Counted from the first letter of the stretch, positions 12,101 through 22,560 are shown. The stretch is DNA of 64,000 nucleotides from Powellomyces hirtus (GCA_025526995.1 JAHLKG010000017.1:62001-126000); one strand, 5' to 3'. Numbers and translations: made by a program. Notes: generated from the letters alone by a model not told the origin.

Positions 12101-13255
12101 TGGTCCCACTTCAAAACAAGCTCCAGCTTTGGCAAGGCGAGCCAGTGATAGGAGGTTCTTGGTCATCTTGGGGACGTGCCAGCAGTTCTGGATTTGCAGG
12201 GGCACTGTCTTCCCCTCTGTGTTGATCACCCATGTGTGAAGCGTTCCATGCCCCACAGCTTCCAATGTGTGATTGTCTGCCATCTCAATGGCGACAGGAG
12301 ACATCTTCTCATAGTCCCCAAACAGCTCTCTGCGGCCAGTCATGTGCTGAGAGGCTCCTGAGTCCAAAATCCAAGTGTTGGATGTCAGGGATGGCATCTG
12401 AGTTCCAATGGTGGTGAAAGCAAAGCCTCCAGGCGTCTGTTGAGTTGAGTTGGCCTGGTTTAGGCCCTTCTTCTCGTCTGCTGCCCTCTTGTGGCATTCC
12501 TTCTTGATGTGGCCCTTCTTGTTGCAGTAGTGACAGACTGCCTCCTTCTTCCAATCTGGCTTTCCCCCAGCCTTGTTGGTCTTCTGAGCATTCCCTTTGG
12601 TGTCAGCTTGTGTGAAGAAGGCTTTTGCTGCCTTTCCAGAGTTCTTCTTTCCATCTGCACGCCTCATTTCCTCCTGCAACAGCCTGGATGTCACAAAAGC
12701 CAAGTCCAGCTTCTCACTGGTCGACTCCAGAGTCATCACAAGGGTGTCAAAGGCTTCTGGAAGGGAAGAGAGCAAGGAGAACACATGGTCCTCCTCAGAA
12801 ACGGGAGCTCCGATGGCTGCAAGTTCCTGGGTCATCCTCTTGATCTTGTTGATGTGGATGGTCATGGAATCAGTTGGGTCCATTGTCACAGTGAGGAACC
12901 GACATCTCAGGAAGTGTCTGTTGGCAACCCCCTTCTTCTCATGCACCTCCCTCAGCTTTTCCCATGCTTCAAGGGCGGATTCAGCCTCATGAACATGCAT
13001 CAATTGCTCATCATTCAAAGACATGATCAGCAGAGCCAGAGCTCTCTCATCTCGACGTATCCAGTCGTCTGATGCTGTGTTGGTGGCCTTGGCAGTTCCT
13101 GAGCCGTCCTTGATGTCAATGGCATCCCAAAGTCCCTTCTCAATCAACAGCATCTTCATTTTCAACTTCCAAAGGTGAAAGTTCTCCCCAGTGAACCTCT
13201 CAATGGACACTCGGCTGTCAGAGTCGCCAGCCATCTTGTGCAAAGAGTGTGGCAA
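9182..13255 (-). CDS. Family-1 copia Gag-Pol polyprotein (element B, intact)
   Basis: A single 1357-residue frame, the usual one-ORF copia layout: Gag 1-230; CCHC zinc knuckle CHYCNKKGHIKKEC (241-254); aspartic protease DSGA (298-301); integrase HHCC zinc site (H437, H442, C467, C470) and catalytic D498, D561, E597 with D,D(35)E spacing; a low-complexity acidic linker with three LQDVSDE-like repeats (746-764) and KRLRKPPGEWW; RT with D945 and YVDD (1030-1033); RNase H with D1207, E1247/E1249 and D1283. The first ATG is used by default; M8 (MAGDSD) is an equally plausible start. The TGA stop overlaps the polypurine tract, leaving 7 nt before the LTR. No stop or frameshift is seen, so it looks potentially autonomous. 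Confidence 0.95.
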   Translation of the reverse strand: MPHSLHKMAGDSDSRVSIERFTGENFHLWKLKMKMLLIEKGLWDAIDIKDGSGTAKATNTASDDWIRRDERALALLIMSLNDEQLMHVHEAESALEAWEKLREVHEKKGVANRHFLRCRFLTVTMDPTDSMTIHINKIKRMTQELAAIGAPVSEEDHVFSLLSSLPEAFDTLVMTLESTSEKLDLAFVTSRLLQEEMRRADGKKNSGKAAKAFFTQADTKGNAQKTNKAGGKPDWKKEAVCHYCNKKGHIKKECHKRAADEKKGLNQANSTQQTPGGFAFTTIGTQMPSLTSNTWILDSGASQHMTGRRELFGDYEKMSPVAIEMADNHTLEAVGHGTLHTWVINTEGKTVPLQIQNCWHVPKMTKNLLSLARLAKAGACFEVGPQAARIIAKDGMAFLAKENQFVYTFETTHGQANAGIAHNVGRDTTSQDLSLWHQRLGHLNVADIGRLTKLAKGVQTSGSLSICDTCALSKASRAPFPKAQASRASEKLGLIHTDVWGPVEPPTITGYRYFVTFIDDKTRYFHVCLMKTKGEVARHYQELEAALVPLHGKQIKAVRSDPGGEYMSNLLRDHFKEKGTQHQRSSVNTPQQNGVAERANRTLVEMGRCLLKQSGLDKRFWGEAIMTAVYLRNRSPTVACPKTPYEMFLGIPPSLGHLRTFGCIAYAYIQPNKRQKLDDAAVKCIMLGYSSHSKEYRLMDIQTKKILFSRSVKFDEKSFIPSLQSAQTPQVPAESLEVGIGPEMKLQDVSDELQDVSDELQDVSNDSEDTDMSEGEENMRERTPEPSSDYESAAEPSPTPKRLRKPPGEWWKASSNAANVAAVAYAVSFVSNEPTSYKESQTMPDASQWRQAAQEEMDALAKNGTWQLVDLPTGRKAIGCKWVFKRKLKDTGELDRYKARLVAKGFSQREGLDYQETFAPVAKFGPMRLLFSIIATDDLEAHQMDVKTAFLQGDLDYVIYMRQPEGFEDSKHPGRVCKLGRPLYGLKQSARRFNHKIDHKLKSMGFVQSTAEPCMYYRSQNGTTEYILIYVDDLIVASSSKEQLGDVKKELRRAFEMTDLGELNYFLGIHIRRSRSTRTIWLSQKKYVEEVVSKFNMGDAKVHATPMEHGLHLRNNMAPQNETEELEMSSVPYRNAVGSLIYAMLGTRPDIAAAVGIVSKYLAKPGKEHWSAAKRIIRYLKGTSELGILLGGKENVSEPRKLVGYSDSDYAGCLDTRRSTTGFIFMFNGPITWQSKRQTTVALSSTEAEYMALAQCTKEAVWLRLLAGELGFKQDGPTMLFEDNQGAIALAKNPTLHASTKHIEVRYHFIREALGRLEIALEYLSTQDMVADILTKPLARDQFLKLRDACGITKHVS

Positions 13256-13499
13256 AATGGGATAGTCCCGGTGTTCAACCGCAAGTGGTCAGAACCTGCT
13301 CCAGAAAATCCACTCCAGTCCAGTCCAGTCCAGACAATAGCTCGTTTGATGGTCAGACGCAGGTGTCCTATGCCTGCTATCTAGGCTTCTCGAGTGCTCA
13401 AACAGTTCTCCAAGTCCTCAGCAGCACCAGTGATAGGCACAGTGACGTGTTTCCCAGATAGGGATAGAGGTGGAGTCAGTAATGTTCAGACAGCTGTGT

Positions 13500-13513
13500 C
13501 AGGGCTCATAACC
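13500..13513 (-). other. Primer-binding site: initiator tRNA-Met anticodon arm (internal half-tRNA)
   Basis: The plus strand reads CAGGGCTCATAACC immediately beside the 5' LTR. This is the anticodon-arm sequence (CAU anticodon) of a yeast-type initiator tRNA-Met, so the element's RNA is complementary to the middle of the tRNA, not its CCA end. Drosophila copia is known to prime with an initiator tRNA-Met half-molecule in the same way. Identical sites: 15902-15915, 18304-18317, 28929-28942, 32230-32243, 34628-34641, 43674-43687, 48513-48526, and 38164-38177 on the plus strand for H. Confidence 0.75.
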
Positions 13514-14013
13514 TGTTGAGACGTCTTGACATCTACAAACAGGAACTCAGCATACCAGATAGGTTGCTAGGTTGTTGTCAAGACTTGCAGAGGGTCTGAA
13601 GGTGCTTCCCAAGGTAGGGAAGGTCGCCTGTAGTGTTTGGCAGAGTGTACTAGACAAGTAGAGTGTGTTGGACTGTTATTATATTGGTTGGGGATGCCCA
13701 GAGGGCGTCCTTTAATAACAATTTGGATCATAGTACATGTGTAGTGACAATCTAACTGTGCCCTAGCTTGGCCAAGACGGCCCTGGCCTGGCCTAGTATT
13801 GTTCCCAATCACAGGGTGTCTTTTTGCCTTTTCTTGGCGCTTCTATCAGCGCTCCAGACGTGTTCTAGGCCTTCCCAGGCCCTCTCCAGCTATTCTGGAT
13901 CGTTCTAGACCATTCTGGACCATTCCAGACCATTCTAGACACAAGTGGATGTCCTCCCACATGTCCCGTGTGCTCTAAGTCCTCCCAGAGGCGCCCACAG
14001 GTAGATTCCAACA
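13514..14013 (-). repeat. Element B 5' LTR (500 bp)
   Basis: Same ends as the 3' LTR; right flank GACAA duplicates 8670-8674. Confidence 0.9.
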
Positions 14014-14018
14014 GACAA

Positions 14019-15657
14019 GTGCTGCTTCCAGCTCCTGATAGTGCCTAGCAACTTCTCCCTTGGTCTTCATAAGGCAAACATGGAAATATCTTGTCTTGTC
14101 ATCAATGAATGTGACAAAATAGCGATATCCAGTGATCGTGGGTGGTTCAACTGGTCCCCAGACATCTGTGTGGATCAATCCCAGCTTCTCTGATGCTCTG
14201 GAGGCCTGTGCCTTGGGGAATGGCGCTCTGCTTGCTTTGCTGAGTGCACAAGTGTCACAAATGCTCAAGCTCCCACTAGTTTGAACGCCCTTGGCAAGCT
14301 TGGTGAGCCTTCCAATGTCTGCAACGTTCAAATGGCCGAGTCTCTGATGCCATAGGGACAAGTCCTGACTTGTTGTGTCCCTTCCAACATTGTGGGCAAT
14401 CCCAGCATTTGCCTGCCCATGTGTTGTCTCGAATGTGTAGACAAATTGGTTCTCTTTGGCAAGGAAAGCCATCCCATCCTTTGCAATGATCCGAGCAGCC
14501 TGTGGTCCCACTTCAAAACAAGCTCCAGCTTTGGCAAGGCGAGCCAGTGATAGGAGGTTCTTGGTCATCTTGGGGACGTGCCAGCAGTTCTGGATTTGCA
14601 GGGGCACTGTCTTCCCCTCTGTGTTGATCACCCATGTGTGAAGCGTTCCATGCCCCACAGCTTCCAATGTGTGATTGTCTGCCATCTCAATGGCGACAGG
14701 AGACATCTTCTCATAGTCCCCAAACAGCTCTCTGCGGCCAGTCATGTGCTGAGAGGCTCCTGAGTCCAAAATCCAAGTGTTGGATGTCAGGGATGGCATC
14801 TGAGTTCCAATGGTGGTGAAAGCAAAGCCTCCAGGCGTCTGTTGAGTTGAGTTGGCCTGGTTTAGGCCCTTCTTCTCGTCTGCTGCCCTCTTGTGGCATT
14901 CCTTCTTGATGTGGCCCTTCTTGTTGCAGTAGTGACAGACTGCCTCCTTCTTCCAATCTGGCTTTCCCCCAGCCTTGTTGGTCTTCTGAGCATTCCCTTT
15001 GGTGTCAGCTTGTGTGAAGAAGGCTTTTGCTGCCTTTCCAGAGTTCTTCTTTCCATCTGCACGCCTCATTTCCTCCTGCAACAGCCTGGATGTCACAAAA
15101 GCCAAGTCCAGCTTCTCACTGGTCGACTCCAGAGTCATCACAAGGGTGTCAAAGGCTTCTGGAAGGGAAGAGAGCAAGGAGAACACATGGTCCTCCTCAG
15201 AAACGGGAGCTCCGATGGCTGCAAGTTCCTGGGTCATCCTCTTGATCTTGTTGATGTGGATGGTCATGGAATCAGTTGGGTCCATTGTCACAGTGAGGAA
15301 CCGACGTCTCAGGAAGTGTCTGTTGGCAACCCCCTTCTTCTCATGCACCTCCCTCAGCTTTTCCCATGCTTCAAGGGCGGATTCAGCCTCATGAACATGC
15401 ATCAATTGCTCATCATTCAAAGACATGATCAGCAGAGCCAGAGCTCTCTCATCTCGACGTATCCAGTCGTCTGATGCTGTGTTGGTGGCCTTGGCAGTTC
15501 CTGAGCCGTCCTTGATGTCAATGGCATCCCAAAGTCCCTTCTCAATCAACAGCATCTTCATTTTCAACTTCCAAAGGTGAAAGTTCTCCCCAGTGAACCT
15601 CTCAATGGACACTCGGCTGTCAGAGTCGCCAGCCATCTTGTGCAAAGAGTGTGGCAA
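14019..15657 (-). pseudogene. Gag, protease and N-terminal integrase fragment in the duplicated unit
   Basis: Open from the gag ATG (15657) through the CCHC knuckle, DSGA protease and HHCC/first Asp of integrase to QELEAAL, where it runs into B's LTR. It lacks the rest of pol. It carries RRRFL in gag where B has RCRFL, so it is not a straight copy of B as it now stands. Confidence 0.85.
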
Positions 15658-15915
15658 AATGGGATAGTCCCGGTGTTCAACCGCAAGTGGTCAGAACCTG
15701 CTCCAGAAAATCCACTCCAGTCCAGTCCAGTCCAGACAATAGCTCGTTTGATGGTCAGACGCAGGTGTCCTATGCCTGCTATCTAGGCTTCTCGAGTGCT
15801 CAAACAGTTCTCCAAGTCCTCAGCAGCACCAGTGATAGGCACAGTGACGTGTTTCCCAGATAGGGATAGAGGTGGAGTCAGTAATGTTCAGACAGCTGTG
15901 TCAGGGCTCATAACC

Positions 15916-16415
15916 TGTTGAGACGTCTTGACATCTACAAACAGGAACTCAGCATACCAGATAGGTTGCTAGGTTGTTGTCAAGACTTGCAGAGGGTCTG
16001 AAGGTGCTTCCCAAGGTAGGGAAGGTCGCCTGTAGTGTTTGGCAGAGTGTACTAGACAAGTAGAGTGTGTTGGACTGTTATTATATTGGTTGGGGATGCC
16101 CAGAGGGCGTCCTTTAATAACAATTTGGATCATAGTACATGTGTAGTGACAATCTAACTGTGCCCTAGCTTGGCCAAGACGGCCCTGGCCTGGCCTAGTA
16201 TTGTTCCCAATCACAGGGTGTCTTTTTGCCTTTTCTTGGCGCTTCTATCAGCGCTCCAGACGTGTTCTAGGCCTTCCCAGGCCCTCTCCAGCTATTCTGG
16301 ATCGTTCTAGACCATTCTGGACCATTCCAGACCATTCTAGACACAAGTGGATGTCCTCCCACATGTCCCGTGTGCTCTAAGTCCTCCCAGAGGCGCCCAC
16401 AGGTAGATTCCAACA
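15916..16415 (-). repeat. Family-1 LTR ending the duplicated unit
   Basis: 500 bp, young type (TGTTGAGACG). Preceded by the tRNA-complementary site at 15902-15915 and followed by GACAA (16416-16420). Confidence 0.9.
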
Positions 16416-16420
16416 GACAA

Positions 16421-18059
16421 GTGCTGCTTCCAGCTCCTGATAGTGCCTAGCAACTTCTCCCTTGGTCTTCATAAGGCAAACATGGAAATATCTTGTCTTG
16501 TCATCAATGAATGTGACAAAATAGCGATATCCAGTGATCGTGGGTGGTTCAACTGGTCCCCAGACATCTGTGTGGATCAATCCCAGCTTCTCTGATGCTC
16601 TGGAGGCCTGTGCCTTGGGGAATGGCGCTCTGCTTGCTTTGCTGAGTGCACAAGTGTCACAAATGCTCAAGCTCCCACTAGTTTGAACGCCCTTGGCAAG
16701 CTTGGTGAGCCTTCCAATGTCTGCAACGTTCAAATGGCCGAGTCTCTGATGCCATAGGGACAAGTCCTGACTTGTTGTGTCCCTTCCAACATTGTGGGCA
16801 ATCCCAGCATTTGCCTGCCCATGTGTTGTCTCGAATGTGTAGACAAATTGGTTCTCTTTGGCAAGGAAAGCCGTCCCATCCTTTGCAATGATCCGAGCAG
16901 CTTGTGGTCCCACTTCAAAACAAGCTCCAGCTTTGGCAAGGCGAGCCAGTGATAGGAGGTTCTTGGTCATCTTGGGGACGTGCCAGCAGTTCTGGATTTG
17001 CAGGGGCACTGTCTTCCCCTCTGTGTTGATCACCCATGTGTGAAGCGTTCCATGCCCCACAGCTTCCAATGTGTGATTGTCTGCCATCTCAATGGCGACA
17101 GGAGACATCTTCTCATAGTCCTCAAACAGCTCTCTGCGGCCAGTCATGTGCTGAGAGGCTCCTGAGTCCAAAATCCAAGTGTTGGATGTCAGGGATGGCA
17201 TCTGAGTTCCAATGGTGGTGAAAGCAAAGCCTCCAGGCGTCTGTTGAGTCGAGTTGGCCTGGTTTAGGCCCTTCTTCTCGTCTGCTGCCCTCTTGTGGCA
17301 TTCCTTCTTGATGTGGCCCTTCTTGTTGCAGTAGTGACAGACTGCCTCCTTCTTCCAATCTGGCTTTCCCCCAGCCTTGTTGGTCTTCTGAGCATTCCCT
17401 TTGGTGTCAGCTTGTGTGAAGAAGGCTTTTGCTGCCTTTCCAGAGTTCTTCTTTCCATCTGCACGCCTCATTTCCTCCTGCAACAGCCTGGATGTCACAA
17501 AAGCCAAGTCCAGCTTCTCACTGGTCGACTCCAGAGTCATCACAAGGGTGTCAAAGGCTTCTGGAAGGGAAGAGAGCAAGGAGAACACATGGTCCTCCTC
17601 AGAAACGGGAGCTCCGATGGCTGCATGTTCCTGGGTCATCCTCTTGATCTTGTTGATGTGGATGGTCATGGAATCAGTTGGGTCCATTGTCACAGTGAGG
17701 AACCGACGTCTCAGGAAGTGTCTGTTGGCAACCCCCTTCTTCTCATGCACCTCCCTCAGCTTTTCCCATGCTTCAAGGGCGGATTCAGCCTCATGAACAT
17801 GCATCAATTGCTCATCATTCAAAGACATGATCAGCAGAGCCAGAGCTCTCTCATCTCGACGTATCCAGTCGTCTGATGCTGTGTTGGTGGCCTTGGCAGT
17901 TCCTGAGCCGTCCTTGATGTCAATGGCATCCCAAAGTCCCTTCTCAATCAACAGCATCTTCATTTTCAACTTCCAAAGGTGAAAGTTCTCCCCAGTGAAC
18001 CTCTCAATGGACACTCGGCTGTCAGAGTCGCCAGCCATCTTGTGCAAAGAGTGTGGCAA
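16421..18059 (-). pseudogene. Element A gag, protease and N-terminal integrase part
   Basis: This is the 5' coding half of element A, continuing the pol part at 6240-8674. It reads from ATG at 18059 through the CCHC knuckle and DSGA protease to QELEAAL without interruption. Variants FEDYEK and GTAFL match element H and set A and H apart from the younger copies. Confidence 0.9.
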
Positions 18060-18317
18060 AATGGGATAGTCCCGGTGTTCAACCGCAAGTGGTCAGAACC
18101 TGCTCCAGAAAATCCACTCCAGTCCAGTCCAGTCCAGACAATAGCTCGTTTGATGGTCAGACGCAGGTGTCCTATGCCTGCTATCTAGGCTTCTCGAGTG
18201 CTCAAACAGTTCTCCAAGTCCTCAGCAGCACCAGTGATAGGCACAGTGACGTGTTTCCCAGATAGGGATAGAGGTGGAGTCAGTAATGTTCAGACAGCTG
18301 TGTCAGGGCTCATAACC

Positions 18318-18817
18318 TGTTGAGGCGTCTTGACATCTACAAACAGGAACTCAGCATACCAGATAGGTTGCTAGGTTGTTGTCAAGACTTGCAGAGGGTC
18401 TGAAGGTGCTTCCCAAGGTAGGGAAGGTCGCCTGTAGTGTTTGGCAGAGTGTACTAGACAAGTAGAGTGTGTTGGACTGTTATTATATTGGTTGGGGATG
18501 CCCAGAGGGCGTCCTTTAATAACAATTTGGATCATAGTACATGTGTAGTGACAATCTAACTGTGCCCTAGCTTGGCCAAGACGGCCCTGGCCTGGCCTAG
18601 TATTGTTCCCAATCACAGGGTGTCTTTTTGCCTTTTCTTGGCGCTTCTATCAGCGCTCCAGACGTGTTCTAGGCCTTCCCAGGCCCTCTCCAGCTATTCT
18701 GGATCGTTCTAGACCATTCTGGACCATTCCAGACCATTCTAGACACAAGTGGATGTCCTCGCACATGTCCCGTGTGCTCTAAGTCCTCCCAGAGGCGCCC
18801 ACAGGTAGATTCCAACA
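18318..18817 (-). repeat. Element A 5' LTR (500 bp)
   Basis: A-type start TGTTGAGGCG, preceded by the primer site 18304-18317. Right flank GAACT (18818-18822) duplicates 5728-5732. Confidence 0.9.
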
Positions 18818-18822
18818 GAACT

Positions 18823-19157
18823 GGCTCACACTGCCCACAGAGGCTGCAAAATCAAGCATAGTGCCAAGCATGCCATTGATAACCCTGCCAACAGCACTCC
18901 GGTAGGGTGTGCTTGCCATCTGGGCCCTCTCCTCATTGCTTTGGGGCTCCATGGCCTTGGTCAAGCGAGTGGAGGTCTCCCTTGGTGTGTTGACTGGTTC
19001 GCAGTCGTCCATGCCAAAGCTGGCAAGGACTTTCTGGAGATAGTGCTTCTGAGAGAGCCACAGCCAACGGCCAAAGCAGTCCTTGGTAATCTCGACTCTG
19101 AGAAACAGGCCCAGAGCGCCCATGTCTGTCCTTTTGAACTGCTTGGACAGCTCAGTC
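18823..19157 (-). pseudogene. Element D pol, end of RT to start of RNase H
   Basis: Minus-strand reading from FLRVEITKDCFGRWLWLSQ to STPYRSAVGRVINGMLGT and SVGSVSQF, typical of the segment after YVDD in copia RT. It joins 5732 on one side and 35136 on the other. It is bounded by the target duplications of A (GAACT) and E (CAGTC). Confidence 0.85.
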
Positions 19158-19658
19158 TGTTGAGATGTCTTGACATCTACAAACAGGAACTCAGCATACC
19201 AGATAGGTTGCTAGGTTGTTGTCAAGACTTGCAGAGGGTCTGAAGGTGCTTCCCAAGGTAGGGAAGGTCACCTGTAGTGTTTGGCAGAGTGTACTAGACA
19301 AGTAGAGTGTGTTGGACTGTTCTTATATTGGTTGGGGATGCCCAGAGGGCGTCCTTTTATAACAATTTGGATCATAGTACATGTGTAGTGACAATCTAAC
19401 TGTGCCCTAGCTTGGCCAAGACGGCCCTGGCCCTGGCCTAGTATTGTTCCCAATCACAGGGTGTCTTTTTGCCTTTTCTTGGCGCTTATATCAGCGCTCC
19501 AGACGTGTTCTAGGCCTTCCCAGGCACTCTCCAGCTATTCTGGATCGTTCTAGGCCATTCTGGACCATTCCAGACCATTCTAGAGACAAGTGGATGTCCT
19601 CCCACATGTCCTGTGTGCTCTAAGTCCTCCCAGAGGTGCCCACAGGTAGATTCCAACA
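19158..19658 (-). repeat. Element E 3' LTR (501 bp)
   Basis: Diverged family-1 LTR starting TGTTGAGATG. Promoter box on the minus strand is TATAAAAGG rather than TATTAAAGG. Confidence 0.9.
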
Positions 19659-19665
19659 CTCCCAC

Positions 19666-22060
19666 TCACGAAACATGTTTTGTGATCCAACAGGCGTCCC
19701 TCCGTTTCAAGAACTGATCCCTAGCTAGTGGTTTTGTCAAGATGTCTGCAACCATGTCCTGAGTCGAGAGATACTCTAATGCAATCTCCAAGCGTCCTAG
19801 TGCTTCTCTGATAAAGTGGTACCTCACTTCAATGTGTTTGGTGCTGGCATGCAGTGTCGGGTTCTTAGCAAGAGCAATGGCACCCTGGTTGTCCTCAATG
19901 AGCATTGTGGGTCCATCCTGCTTGAATCCGAGCCCCCCTGCAAGCAGACAAAGCCAAACAGCTTCCTTGGTGCACTGGGCTAGGGCCATGTACTCTGCTT
20001 CCATGCTTGAAAGGGCTACAGTGGTCTGCCGCTTGGATTGCCAGGTGATAGGCCCGTTGAACATGAAGATGAATCCAGTGGTTGATCTCCTTGTGTCCAA
20101 ACATCCAGCATAGTCGGAATCCGAGTATCCAACCAGCTTCCTAGGGTCGGAGGCATTCTCTTTGCCTCCCAGAAGGATTCCAAGTTCGCTTGTGCCCTTC
20201 AGGTATCTGATGATCCGCTTGGCAGCACTCCAATGCTCCTTTCCAGGCTTTGCAAGGTACTTGGACACAATTCCAACTGCAGCAGCAATGTCAGGGCGTG
20301 TTCCTAGCATGGCATAGGTCAAACTGCCCACTGCATTCCTGTATGGCACAGAGCTCATCTCCAGCTTGTCCGTCTCGTTCTGAGGTGCCATGTTGTTTCT
20401 GAGGTGCAGTCCATGTTCCATAGGCGTGGCATGAACCTTGGCATCTCCCATTTTGAATTTTGAAACAACCTCTTCAACATACTTCTCTTGAGACAACCAG
20501 ATGGCGCGGGTGCTTCTGATCCGTCTGATGTGAATCCCAAGGAAGTAATTCAGCTCTCCAAGGTCTGTCATCTCAAAAGCTCGCCTCAGCTTCTTCTTGA
20601 CATCCCCCAGCTGTTCCTTGCTTATGAGGCCACAATGAGGTCATCCACATAGATCAGAATGTACTCTGTTGTCCCATTCTGGATCCTGTAGTACATGCAA
20701 GGCTCTGCAGTCGACTGCACAAAGCCCATAGATATCAGTTTGTGGTCAATCTTGTGGTTGAAATGCCTTGCTGATTGCTTGAGGCCGTAGAGGGGTCTCC
20801 CAAGCTTGCAGACTCGTCCTGGATGCTTGCAATCCTCAAAGCCCTCCGGTTGGCGCATGTAGATCACATAGTCCAGATCCCCTTGCAAGAATGCTGTCTT
20901 CACGTCCATCTGATGTGCCTCCAAGTTGTCTGTGGCAATGATGGAGAACAGCAGCCTCCTGGGACCAAACTTGGCAACAGGAGCAAACGTCTCCTGATAG
21001 TCCAATCCCTCTCTCTGAGAGAATCCCTTGGCAACAAGTCTTGCCTTGTATCTGTCAAGCTCTCCTGTGTCCTTCAGCTTTCGTTTGAAGACCCACTTGC
21101 ATCCAATAGCTTTTCTGCCCGTTGGCAGATCCACAAGTTGCCATGTCCCATTCTTGGCAAGAGCATCCATCTCTTCCTGAGCAGCCTGACGCCATGGTGA
21201 AGCATCTGGCATAGTCTGGCTCTCCTTGTAGCTTGTGGGCTTGTTTGTGACAAAGGAGACAGCATAGGCCACTGCAGCAACGATTGCAGCGTTGCTTGAA
21301 GCCTTCCACCACTCTCCTGGTGGCTTCCTGAGTCTTTTCGGGGTTGGAGAAGGCTCTGCAGCACTCTCATAGTCAGAGTACGGCTCAGGGGTCCGTTCCC
21401 TCATGTTCTCCTCTCCCTCTGACATGTCTGTGTCCTCAGAGTTGTCACTGACATCCTGCAGCTTCATTTCAGGCCCAATTTGCACTTCCAGACTCTCAGC
21501 AGGCACTTGGGGCGTCTGAGCAGACTGGAGGGATGGAATGAAGCTCTTCTCATCGAATTTGACACTTCTGGAGAACAGGATCTTGTTAGTCTGTATGTCC
21601 ATAAGCCGGTATTCCTTGCGGTGGGAGCTATACCCCAGCATGATGCACTTGACGGCAGCATCATCCAGCTTCTGGCACTTGTTGGGTTGAATGTAGGCAT
21701 AGGCAATGCATCCAAACGTCCTCAAATGTCCCAGAGATGGTGGGATACCATGGAACATCTCATAAGGCGTCTTGGGGCATGCAACAGTGGGAGATCTGTT
21801 CCTCAGATAGACTGCTGTCATGATTGCTTCTCCCCAGAAACGCTTGTCCAAGCCTGACTGCTTCAACAAACATCTCCCCATCTCCACAAGGGTACGGTTG
21901 ACTCGTTCAGCAACACCATTTTGCTGTGGAGTATTTACTGAACTCCTCTGATGCTGTGTGCCCTTCTCCTTGAAGTGGTCTCTTAGCAAGTTGCTCATGT
22001 ACTCGCCTCCTGGGTCGGATCTGACAGCTTTGATCTGCTTTCCATGTAGGGGGACGAGTG
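19666..22060 (-). pseudogene. Element E pol 3' part, frameshifted in RT
   Basis: Homologous to family-1 integrase core through RNase H. A one-base deletion near 20622, just after YVDDLIVAS, breaks RT into two frames (19666-20571 and 20622-22060). Numerous substitutions and a single LQDVSD repeat distinguish it. Cut at GAGTG (22056-22060) by element F and resumed at 32744. Confidence 0.9.
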
Positions 22061-22560
22061 TGTTGAGACGTCTTGACATCTACAAACAGGAACTCAGCAT
22101 ACCAGATAGGTTGCTAGGTTGTTGTCAAGACTTGCAGAGGGTCTGAAGGTGCTTCCCAAGGTAGGGAAGGTCGCCTGTAGTGTTTGGCAGAGTGTACTAG
22201 ACAAGTAGAGTGTGTTGGACTGTTATTATATTGGTTGGGGATGCCCAGAGGGCGTCCTTTAATAACAATTTGGATCATAGTACATGTGTAGTGACAATCT
22301 AACTGTGCCCTAGCTTGGCCAAGACGGCCCTGGCCTGGCCTAGTATTGTTCCCAATCACAGGGTGTCTTTTTGCCTTTTCTTGGCGCTTCTATCAGCGCT
22401 CCAGACGTGTTCTAGGCCTTCCCAGGCCCTCTCCAGCTATTCTGGATCGTTCTAGACCATTCTGGACCATTCCAGACCATTCTAGACACAAGTGGATGTC
22501 CTCCCACATGTCCCGTGTGCTCTAAGTCCTCCCAGAGGCGCCCACAGGTAGATTCCAACA
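22061..22560 (-). repeat. Element F 3' LTR (500 bp)
   Basis: Young type; left flank GAGTG. Confidence 0.9.

Larger units (their letters stand above)
8675..14013 (-). mobile_element. Family-1 copia element B, full length (5339 bp)
   Basis: Complete element with two 500-bp LTRs that look identical by eye, flanked by GACAA (8670-8674 and 14014-14018). It is inserted in element A's integrase coding region in the same orientation. It has PPT, intact gag-pol, leader and primer site. Confidence 0.95.
14014..16415 (-). repeat. Duplicated unit: gag half plus LTR (2402 bp)
   Basis: A second copy of 'GACAA + protease/integrase-N to gag + leader + LTR' (LTR 15916-16415), in tandem with the true element A half at 16416-18817. 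Its interior variants (FGDYEK, GMAFL, MTQELAA) match B-type copies, whereas the next unit has A-type variants (FEDYEK, GTAFL, MTQEHAA). This pattern fits unequal homologous recombination between nested B and its host A; see findings. Confidence 0.85.
5733..18817 (-). mobile_element. Family-1 copia element A (contains B and a duplicated gag half)
   Basis: LTRs at 5733-6232 and 18318-18817 are flanked by GAACT (5728-5732 and 18818-18822), and removal restores the D RT/RNase H reading. The 13085-bp span minus B (5339 + 5 bp duplication) and the 2402-bp duplicated unit gives 5339 bp, the exact family length. Its two LTRs differ at several positions, for example near 5830 and 18762, and both start TGTTGAGGCG where younger copies have TGTTGAGACG. 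Coding is intact apart from the insertions. Confidence 0.9.

Noticed and set aside
12491..13072. Plus-strand ORFs of 193, 131 and 72 codons opposite gag, repeated in every copy
   Set aside because: They lie antisense to the conserved gag frame and recur only because the element is repeated. No domain, and divergence follows gag codon constraint.
13500..13513. Possible tRNA-Met gene fragment
   Set aside because: Only the anticodon-arm complement is present, always fixed to the LTR end. No D-arm, T-arm or acceptor stem, so it is a primer site.
8670..16420. Two independent insertions at the identical GACAA base in element A
   Set aside because: Would require a repeat hit at one nucleotide and then loss of one LTR-plus-pol unit. 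Unequal recombination gives the same structure in one step, although assembly error is not excluded.
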